From Okeania sp. KiyG1 (GTDB taxonomy: Bacteria; Cyanobacteriota; Cyanobacteriia; Cyanobacteriales; Microcoleaceae): 64,000 nt of DNA. The number at the start of each line of letters is the position of its first letter. The first letter of the stretch is position 1. The notes beneath the pieces are model-generated. The model was not told the origin of the DNA, did no database searches, and saw only the letters and a program-made list of their open reading frames with translations. Location of the stretch: contig NZ_BLZO01000013.1 of the NCBI RefSeq assembly GCF_014132355.1, forward strand, positions 1-64,000, given 5' to 3'. This document shows, in pieces, positions 56,996 to 64,000 of this stretch. A program made the translations under genes and the position numbers.

Positions 56996-57938
56996 CTAGG
57001 GCGTGTCATCAATTAAATAGGTTGACACTAAATGTATAGTATGCTTATGAAAAATAACATCCATAGGACTGCTCTAAATGACTAGACGTTATGCCTTGCG
57101 CATAGGATCAATGGGAAAGGATTCAAAATTTATTACCAGGGCGTGAAGGAACTGTCGGAAGGAAAGCATTGGACAACCGCCTCTTTGTGGAAGCTGTTTT
57201 ATACAGATATAGAGCCGGAATTCCGAACCAGAGACTTACCAGAAAGATTCGGGGACTTCCGCGTTGTCCATACCCGTTTTAGTCGTTGGAGGCACTCAGG
57301 GGTATGGGAAAGAGTATTTCAAGCTAAGGCTGAAGATGCAGATAATGAGTATGCCCGGAATTGATGCCACTATTGTTCGTGCTCATCAACATAGTGCCGG
57401 AGCGAAAGACAGTAGTGCAGAACAGGAAGACATTGGCCTAAGCATTGGGGGATTGAGTACGAAAATACATAGTGTAGTAGATGCCTTGGGTAATCCCACA
57501 CACTTTTTTTAACTCCAGGTCAGGCTTCTGACGAATGATGGAGCAGATGTTTTATTACCGATAGTAGAAGCGGAAGCAGTTTGGGCTGAATTACGCTTAT
57601 GATGCTCAAGAGAGGGTAATTGAGCCTTTAACCAACAGAGGAATAGAGGTAGTAATTCCCTCCAAAAAAAACCGCGCGTGAACTCCGTAACTACGATGAG
57701 AGTTTGTACAAAGCGCGTCATCTCATCGAAAATTTCTTCGCTAAACTCAAAAAGTACCCTCGCGTTGGCGGAGCCTAGCGGCAGCTATATCGTCACAAGA
57801 TATGACAAGCATTCAGTAAACTTTCTGGAAGGAATTCCTACAGGTAGCCTCAATCATTTTATTGGCATAGCGATCGCTATCGTTCTAGAGCATACAATAC
57901 CAATTTTGTCAATCCCTTTAATTGATGACACACCCTAG
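56996..57938 (+). mobile_element. Dead IS5-group insertion sequence
   Basis: Inverted ends of 22 bp (CTAGGGCGTGTCATCAATTAAA at 56996-57017 and the complement at 57917-57938, one mismatch) bound the element. CTAG at both sides is consistent with the YTAR-type target duplication of the IS5 group. The plus strand encodes broken pieces of the transposase: DLPERFGDFRVVHTRFSRW, then DATIVRAHQHSAGAKDS and GLSTKIHSVVDALGNPTHF. There are several frame breaks. It has been inactive for a long time. Confidence 0.8.
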
Positions 57939-58078
57939 GTTTATGCAGCTCTTTAGGCCGAAAAGCTTGCACTTTTTTCGACCAAAAAAGGCTGAAACCA
58001 ATATAAGTCAATACTCTGATATTTAATCAGCAAGCTCTAATTATTAATTATTCGGTAAAAATAAGAATAATTAACAAT

Positions 58079-58103
58079 ATGATGAAACTACCTGATAATC
58101 CAA
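58079..58103 (+). pseudogene. Short duplicated P450 start
   Basis: ATGATGAAACTACCTGATAA matches the first 20 bases of both P450 genes. The frame then diverges and stops soon. It is a leftover of duplication upstream of the second P450. Confidence 0.55.
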
Positions 58104-58216
58104 TATTGTTCAGATAAGATCAAAACTCATAAGGTATAGAACCATTAGATAAACTTTTGAGATTACAGAACTGCCAAAAAAAATCTTTAACTAAACCGTA
58201 TTGCCTAATAATCCTA

Positions 58217-59560
58217 ATGATGAAACTACCTGATAGTCCCAAAAATCCCCATTTGCTCCAGAAAATCCAGTATTTTACCGACCCCATCAGTTATCTGGAA
58301 AGTAATCAAGAACAATATGGCGACATTTTTAACGCTCCCATTCTTGATAATTCCAAGCGACAATTGTTAGTTAGCCATCCAGAGGGATTAAAACAACTAT
58401 TTACTAAAGATGGCCAAAAATTTTATGCAGAGACTGTTGAATTTTTGCGATTCATTGTAGGGGATGAATCAATATTCTGTTTAGAGGGGAATTCTCACAA
58501 ACGGGCACGGAAATTATTAATGCCTCTTTTTCATCAAGAAGGAATAAGTGTTTATGGGCAAACTATTTGCAATCGGACAGAGCAAGTATTTAGCCGGTTA
58601 ACCCCTGGTACAAATTTCTCTGCTTATAGGGTTGCCCAGGAAATTTCCACAGCAATAATGTCAAGTATTATTTTGGGTATTTATGAAGAAAAACGCGTTC
58701 AGCAACTCACACAACTGATGATTGAGTTTTGGAATTCTGTGTCATCTCCGTTAATTGCCAGCGTACTTTATTTCCCTTCCTTGAGAAAGGATTTGGGTGC
58801 TTGGAGTCCTTGGGGATACTTTCGTCATTTAATGGAGCAAATTGACCAATTCCTCTACACCGAAATTAGAGATCGTCGTGTACAATATGACCCCGCCCGT
58901 ACTAATATCCTGGACTCACTCATGTCAGCTGAAGATGAAGAAGGTCAACGACTGAACGATCAACAATTACGTGATGAGCTAATCAGCATAATAATTGGAC
59001 ATCCAGGAGTTGTAAGTACTATCTCTTGGGCTTTGTACTGGATTCACCAACATCCTGAAGTCGGAGAAAAATTACTTAAGGAATTGGATACCCTGGATGA
59101 GTGTCCAGAAGCAATGACTATTTTTAACCTGCCATATCTCACTGCTGTATGCCAGGAAACCTTGCGGATTTATCCCCCTGCAATTTTGACTGTCCCACGG
59201 GTAGTAAAAGAGCCAGTAGAACTAATGGGTTATGAATTAGAACCTGGGACAAAGGTGTGTGCTTGTATCTATTTAACTCATCACCGTGAATATTTATACC
59301 CGGAATCAAAAAAATTCCAACCAGAAAGATTTTTAGAAAAGCAATACACCCCCTATGAGTTTTTACCTTTTGGTGGTAGTTCGCGTCGCTGTATTGGAGA
59401 TACTTTAGCACTCTTTGATATAAAGTTGGTACTAGCAACTATCCTTGACAATTATCAACTAGCTCTCGTGAATAATCAATCGGTAAAACCACATCTCCAA
59501 GGTTTTGGCACTCTTGTACCTTCGAGTGGGGTAAAAATGGTATTTAAGGGGAAGCGATAA
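58217..59560 (+). CDS. Cytochrome P450 with a degenerate I-helix
   Basis: Start is ATG 58217; the longer frame from 58157 adds residues with no P450 character. The ExxR motif (QETLRI) and the heme loop (FGGSSRRCIG) are present. At the I-helix the first P450 has AGYDST, but here the aligned residues are GHPGVV. The acid and alcohol used for oxygen activation are therefore missing. Such P450s may still act by substrate-assisted chemistry or catalyse rearrangements. The gene is otherwise complete and follows the first P450 by about 1.5 kb. Confidence 0.85.
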   Translation: MMKLPDSPKNPHLLQKIQYFTDPISYLESNQEQYGDIFNAPILDNSKRQLLVSHPEGLKQLFTKDGQKFYAETVEFLRFIVGDESIFCLEGNSHKRARKLLMPLFHQEGISVYGQTICNRTEQVFSRLTPGTNFSAYRVAQEISTAIMSSIILGIYEEKRVQQLTQLMIEFWNSVSSPLIASVLYFPSLRKDLGAWSPWGYFRHLMEQIDQFLYTEIRDRRVQYDPARTNILDSLMSAEDEEGQRLNDQQLRDELISIIIGHPGVVSTISWALYWIHQHPEVGEKLLKELDTLDECPEAMTIFNLPYLTAVCQETLRIYPPAILTVPRVVKEPVELMGYELEPGTKVCACIYLTHHREYLYPESKKFQPERFLEKQYTPYEFLPFGGSSRRCIGDTLALFDIKLVLATILDNYQLALVNNQSVKPHLQGFGTLVPSSGVKMVFKGKR

Positions 59561-59610
59561 AGTTAACGAGTTTTTTGAGACCTTAGTTTGATACATAAGA
59601 CTTTAAAAAT

Positions 59611-62600
59611 ATGGAAAATCCTTCAGAATATCGAAATACGACCAACTCTTTGTCAGCAACCAAACGGGCACTAATTGCATTAAAGGAAATGCAGTCTGAA
59701 TTGCAAGCTCTCAAGTCTGCCCAGACTGAGCCGATCGCTATCATCGGCATGAGTTGTCGCTTACCTGGTGAGGCAGACTCTCCGGAAGCCTTCTGGGATC
59801 TACTCCAGAATGGAATAGATGCGATTGCAGAAGTTCCATTAGCACGCTGGAACATTAATGACTACTATGATCCAGACCCAGATACCCCCGGCAAAATGGT
59901 TACCCGCAACGGTGGTTTCCTTTCACAAGTCGATCGCTTCGATGCAGCCTTTTTCGGGATATCTCCCCGAGAAGCACAAAGCATAGACCCCCAACAACGC
60001 CTCTTACTAGAAGTCAGTTGGGAAGCTCTAGAAAGGTCACACATCGTCCCAGATGATTTGTGTGATAGTTTCAGTGGGGTGTTTATTGGCACTGCCAGTG
60101 GCGATTATCTACACGAACTGGCAACCAACGAGATACCACAAGGCTACTGGGGTACAGGGAATTCCCGCAGTGCTGTAGCAGGACGTTTATCCTATCTATT
60201 AGGATTGACAGGCCCCAGTCTGGCAGTAGACACAGCCTGCTCTTCATCCTTGGTATCCGTGCATCTGGCTTGTCAGAGTTTGCGAAAACAAGAATGCAAT
60301 CTCGCTTTGGCTGGTGGCGTGGATCTCATACTCTCTCCTGAGATTAGTATTATCTTCTCTAAAGCAAAAATGTTATCTCCTGATGGTCGCTGCAAGACCT
60401 TTGATGCTTCTGCCAATGGTTTCGCCCGTGGGGAAGGATGTGGAATCATTGTCTTGAAACGACTCTCTGATGCACTAGCAAATGGAGATAATATCTTGGC
60501 AGTAATTCGTGGAAGTGCTGTCAATCAAAACGGAGCTAGTGGTGGCTTGACCGTACCTAGTGGTCCTTCTCAAGTCGTGGCGATCCGTACAGCATTGAAA
60601 AATGGAGGAGTAGACCCAGCAGATGTCAGTTATGTTGAAGCTCACGGCACCGGAACTTCCTTGGGAGACCCCATTGAAGTCGGAGCCATAGGAACAGTAT
60701 TTGGAAAAACTCACTCTCAAGAGGAACCTTTAATCATCGGTTCGGCTAAGACTAATATTGGTCACTTAGAAGGAGCAGCAGGAATCGCTGGTTTGATCAA
60801 GATAGTCCTGCAACTGCAACATCAACAAATCGCCCCATCACTACATTTTAATCAACCTAATCCTTTGATTAATTGGTCTCAATTACCTCTACAAGTCTCG
60901 ACTCAACTCACCCCTTGGCCAACGAATGGTAAAAGTCGCATCGCTGGAGTGAGTTCCTTTGGGTTTAGTGGTATCAATTCTCATGTCATTTTAGAAGAAG
61001 CACCAGTAAAATTCAAAAGTCAAAATTCAAAAGTCAAAATTAAAGATGTTCTAGAACGTCCGGTTCATCTCTTGACGCTCTCAGCTAAAACTGAAAAAGC
61101 TCTTACCGATCTAGTCAGCAACTATCAAAATCATCTCAAAAAGTATCCACAATTAAAGTTAGCTGATATTTGCCATACCGCCAATACAGGACGCACTCAT
61201 TTTCAGCACAGATTAGCAGTCGTTGCTTCCAACCAAGCAGAATTACTCACCAAGCTCCAAAAGTACCAGGAGCAAGAAGAATTAGTCGGAATATACTCGG
61301 GCAAACAGGCTGATAACACAACAGTACCAAAAATCGCCTTTTTATTCACAGGACAAGGCTCCCAGTATCTCAACATGGGAAGGCAATTGTACGAGCGAGC
61401 GCCAATTTTTCGGGAAGCAATTCACCAATGCGAGCAAATTCTTAGTAGTGTCGAAACGTTCCAAAACCAGTCATTAGGAGAACTTCTTTATCCAACCGAA
61501 CAAGACGAGTCCAACTTATCTCTACTCGATCAAACAGCCTATACCCAACCAGCTCTATTTGCTATAGAATACGCCCTATTTAAACTCTGGGAATCCTGGG
61601 GCATTAAACCCGATGCAGTCATGGGTCATAGTGTAGGTGAATATGTAGCGGCTACTGTAGCTGGAGTATTCAGTTTAGAAGATGGCTTGAAACTTATTGC
61701 TGCTCGCGGAAAGTTGATGCAACAGTTGCCCTCTGGTGGAGAAATGGTTTCAGTCATGGCATCAGCATCGAAAATCCAAGAAACATTGAGAGAAATGGCT
61801 CTAGAAGAAAAGGTAGCCATAGCAGCTATTAACGGACCGCAAAGTACGGTTATTTCTGGTGAATCAGAAGGGATAAGAGTAATTGTCACTCACCTAGAAT
61901 CAGAGGGAATCAAAACCAAAGCACTACAGGTATCCCACGCCTTCCATTCCCCCTTAATGGAACCGATGCTGGCGGAGTTTGAAGCCGTTGCCAAACAACT
62001 CACCTATAATCAGCCTTACATACCCCTGATTTCCAATCTCAGCGGTCTACAGGTGGACTCACAGATAACCACTGCCGAATATTGGGTCAATCATATCCGA
62101 CAACCAGTACAATTTGACCGGAGCATGAGAACTCTGCATGAACAAGGATATGAGGTATTTCTGGAAATTGGAGCCAAACCCATCTTGTTAGGGATGGGAA
62201 GACAATGTTTACCAGAAGAAATTGGCGTTTGGTTGCCATCGTTACGTCCTGGTAAAATTCCCCTCCCGTCCCCCTTGGAATCCCCCTCCCGTCCCCCTTG
62301 GAAAGGGGAAAAGCCAGAGGATACTTCGCTTTTGAAGGATGGGAAGCCAGAGGATACTTCGCTTTTGAGGGGTGAATGGCAGCAGATGCTGTCGAGTTTA
62401 GGACAGTTGTATGTACAAGGAGCCAATGTAAATTGGTCGGGATTGGATCGAGATTATACTCGTCAAAAGGTATTATTGCCCAACTATCCCTTTCAACGAG
62501 AACGGTATTGGGTGGAGAACAAACAGAAGTTCCAGAAACAACAACGAGTTGATGGGAAAAACGTTTTACATCCCCTGTTAGGTAGAAAACTACACATAGC

Positions 62601-64000
62601 CGCTTTAAAAAATCAATATTGTTTTGAATCTTTCGTTGCAGGAGAGCAGCCAGCCTACCTTAAGCACCATGAAGTGTTTAGCCAAGTTGTGTTTCCAGGC
62701 ACAGGATACCTAGAAATAGCGGCTTCAGCAGGAGTGAATTTGTTCAACTCTCAGGATGTACTAATAGAAGATGTGGTCTTCTGTCAGGGGTTAATCATAC
62801 CAAAATCGGAATTTAAAACCGTCCAAACCGTTCTACAACCCCTGGATAACGACAGCTACAAGTTTGAGATTTTTTCATTGGACAATCAGGAAAATCCCGA
62901 TACGCCATTATGGGTACTTCATACAGAAGGGAAAATCCGACTTTACTCAAGTCAAACCTCTCAGACAAAAATAGACATAGAACAATATAAAGCTGAGTGT
63001 AATCAACCAATAGAAGCGAAAGAACATTATCAAAAAAATCGGCAACTTGGTCTTAATCACGGCATCAGTTTCCAAGGTGTTCAAGAATTGTGGTCTGGTT
63101 CAAACCAAGCTTTAGGTCTGATTAAGTTGCCGGAAAGACTGACAGGAGAAACAAAAGACTATCATTTCCATCCCGCATTATTAGATGCAGCCGTGCAAGT
63201 CATTTATTCCGCACTATCCAAAACCAATAACAATCTTTATTTACCAGTAGAACTAGAAGAGTTCAAAATGTATGCTCGTCCGGGAATTGATTTATGGGCT
63301 TATGCTTCGGCAACAGACCTGTTCGCAGAAAACAAAACTACGATTACGACTGAAGTTACCATAACCAATTTAGCAGGAGAACTAATTGCCACTGTTAAAG
63401 GCTTAAAACTCCAACTTGCTACTCAACAAGCACTGAAGGAAGGAGCGGGAGAATTAATTGCGAATTGGTTCTATGAAGTAAAATGGAGAAAACAAAAGAT
63501 TTCAAATGGTTTGCTGTCTCCTGATTCCTCGCCAACCCCACTAAACGTTGAGCAAAAGCGCTGGTTAATTTTAGCAGACAAACAAGGAATTGCCCAACAT
63601 CTAGCGACCAAACTGCGATCGCTAGGAGATGTTTGTACTTTAGTCTTTGTCGGAGATAGCGATCGACAAATTTCGCGGGACGAATTTACGGTTAACCCCC
63701 AGAACTCAACAGAACTCGAGCAACTCGTCGCAACAGTAGCAGCCCAATCACCCTCTTTATATGGAGTAGTGCAATGTTGGACGGCCGAAGCTGGTTTAGG
63801 TGAAAATATCAGCTCTGATGAATTAGGAAACTTATCTAAGCTAGGGTGCGGTACTACCTTATCTCTGGTACAAGCCTTAGCAAAAGCAGAGTTCTATGAG
63901 GCACCTCGGTTATGGTTAGTCACTTTGGGTTCTCAACCTGTACCTTCAAGTCATCCTGTAATCCCAGGAGTTGCTCAATCTTCCTTGTGGGCCATGGGGA
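59611..64000 (+). CDS. Type I polyketide synthase PKS3 (KS-AT-DH-...), truncated by window
   Basis: ATG 59611 opens a frame that runs to the window end without a stop. An N-terminal docking helix (LSATKRALIALKEMQSELQA) is followed by KS (DTACSSS at about 60231, [20 protein letters not shown]), AT (GHSVGEY at about 61624, malonyl motif HAFH), DH (HHEVFSQVVFP at about 62665; HPALLDAAVQ near 63171) and the beginning of a KR-type structural subdomain (NWFYEVKWRKQK). KR and ACP lie outside. The KS-AT linker holds the TTTTGAATTTTGA repeat at 61007, and the AT-linker insertion lies at 62250-62378. No clear ribosome-binding site is seen. Confidence 0.92.
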   Translation, partial: MENPSEYRNTTNSLSATKRALIALKEMQSELQALKSAQTEPIAIIGMSCRLPGEADSPEAFWDLLQNGIDAIAEVPLARWNINDYYDPDPDTPGKMVTRNGGFLSQVDRFDAAFFGISPREAQSIDPQQRLLLEVSWEALERSHIVPDDLCDSFSGVFIGTASGDYLHELATNEIPQGYWGTGNSRSAVAGRLSYLLGLTGPSLAVDTACSSSLVSVHLACQSLRKQECNLALAGGVDLILSPEISIIFSKAKMLSPDGRCKTFDASANGFARGEGCGIIVLKRLSDALANGDNILAVIRGSAVNQNGASGGLTVPSGPSQVVAIRTALKNGGVDPADVSYVEAHGTGTSLGDPIEVGAIGTVFGKTHSQEEPLIIGSAKTNIGHLEGAAGIAGLIKIVLQLQHQQIAPSLHFNQPNPLINWSQLPLQVSTQLTPWPTNGKSRIAGVSSFGFSGINSHVILEEAPVKFKSQNSKVKIKDVLERPVHLLTLSAKTEKALTDLVSNYQNHLKKYPQLKLADICHTANTGRTHFQHRLAVVASNQAELLTKLQKYQEQEELVGIYSGKQADNTTVPKIAFLFTGQGSQYLNMGRQLYERAPIFREAIHQCEQILSSVETFQNQSLGELLYPTEQDESNLSLLDQTAYTQPALFAIEYALFKLWESWGIKPDAVMGHSVGEYVAATVAGVFSLEDGLKLIAARGKLMQQLPSGGEMVSVMASASKIQETLREMALEEKVAIAAINGPQSTVISGESEGIRVIVTHLESEGIKTKALQVSHAFHSPLMEPMLAEFEAVAKQLTYNQPYIPLISNLSGLQVDSQITTAEYWVNHIRQPVQFDRSMRTLHEQGYEVFLEIGAKPILLGMGRQCLPEEIGVWLPSLRPGKIPLPSPLESPSRPPWKGEKPEDTSLLKDGKPEDTSLLRGEWQQMLSSLGQLYVQGANVNWSGLDRDYTRQKVLLPNYPFQRERYWVENKQKFQKQQRVDGKNVLHPLLGRKLHIAALKNQYCFESFVAGEQPAYLKHHEVFSQVVFPGTGYLEIAASAGVNLFNSQDVLIEDVVFCQGLIIPKSEFKTVQTVLQPLDNDSYKFEIFSLDNQENPDTPLWVLHTEGKIRLYSSQTSQTKIDIEQYKAECNQPIEAKEHYQKNRQLGLNHGISFQGVQELWSGSNQALGLIKLPERLTGETKDYHFHPALLDAAVQVIYSALSKTNNNLYLPVELEEFKMYARPGIDLWAYASATDLFAENKTTITTEVTITNLAGELIATVKGLKLQLATQQALKEGAGELIANWFYEVKWRKQKISNGLLSPDSSPTPLNVEQKRWLILADKQGIAQHLATKLRSLGDVCTLVFVGDSDRQISRDEFTVNPQNSTELEQLVATVAAQSPSLYGVVQCWTAEAGLGENISSDELGNLSKLGCGTTLSLVQALAKAEFYEAPRLWLVTLGSQPVPSSHPVIPGVAQSSLWAMG
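61007..61043. repeat. TTTGACTTTTGAATTTTG-type repeat in the KS-AT linker of PKS3
   Basis: On the plus strand the units read AATTCAAAAGTCAAAATTC. In frame they encode [13 protein letters not shown], as in PKS1 module 2. Confidence 0.7.
62250..62378. repeat. In-frame repeat insertion in the post-AT linker of PKS3
   Basis: CCCCTCCCGTCCCCCTTGGA occurs twice, followed by two copies of GGGAAGCCAGAGGATACTTC. It adds about 45 residues (PLPSPLESPSRPPWKGEKPE...) before [11 protein letters not shown] related insertion lies at 44404-44508 in PKS1. Confidence 0.75.

Overview
The window looks like cyanobacterial DNA. HIP1 octamers (GCGATCGC) recur throughout, for example near 1360, 4352, 16424, 20601, 25815 and 33371. 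Intergenic DNA is AT-rich and full of small repeats, and the polyketide synthase proteins have typical cyanobacterial domain and docking sequences. A filamentous, natural-product-rich cyanobacterium is a reasonable inference, but the genus cannot be fixed from the sequence. I saw no rRNA, intact tRNA or CRISPR array.

Region A (1-29 kb) reads as the backbone of a large plasmid or an integrated plasmid. It has a tyrosine recombinase (1863-2807), a ribbon-helix-helix repressor with duplicated operators, and a group of unknown genes (4.2-8.4 kb). It also has an MntA/HepT-type toxin-antitoxin pair (9.1-9.8 kb), an XRE-ImmA/IrrE-like regulator and an FGE-sulfatase-domain protein. A minus-strand operon (16.7 to 12.9 kb) encodes a helix-turn-helix protein, small membrane and coiled-coil proteins and an FtsK/TraG-like ATPase. 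A 1389-residue CyRepA1-type primase-helicase (19660-23829) is the best evidence for a plasmid replicon, and an SF2 helicase with a zinc ribbon sits beside it. Several genes here are broken, or joined across poly-A tracts by -1 frame changes. The clearest case (5841-5915) has the layout of a programmed -1 frameshift signal.

Region B (25.7-34.8 kb) is a mobile-element graveyard. It holds genes with in-frame 26-bp palindromes, a decayed four-helix-bundle gene and a 520-bp mini-element with Tn7/CAST-style ends. Two insertion sequences carry different DDE transposases but homologous accessory genes. A solitary second Tn7-like end lies about 50 bp from the polyketide cluster.

Region C (34.8-64 kb) is a type I modular polyketide cluster in two divergent arms. 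The minus arm is PKS1 (KS-AT-KR-ACP-KS-AT-DH-KR-ACP, 51903-41401) followed 8 bp later by PKS2 (KS-AT-DH-ER-KR-ACP, 41392-34791). The plus arm is an acyl-CoA-dehydrogenase-like gene (frameshifted), two related cytochrome P450 genes separated by a dead IS5-type element, and PKS3 (KS-AT-DH-..., truncated by the window end). All ATs look malonyl-type. PKS2 has two A7 tracts that each put the reading out of frame by one base, and the acyl-CoA dehydrogenase is broken by one base. The cluster may therefore be decaying, may rely on slippage, or may contain homopolymer sequencing errors. No thioesterase lies in the window, so the assembly line continues outside it.
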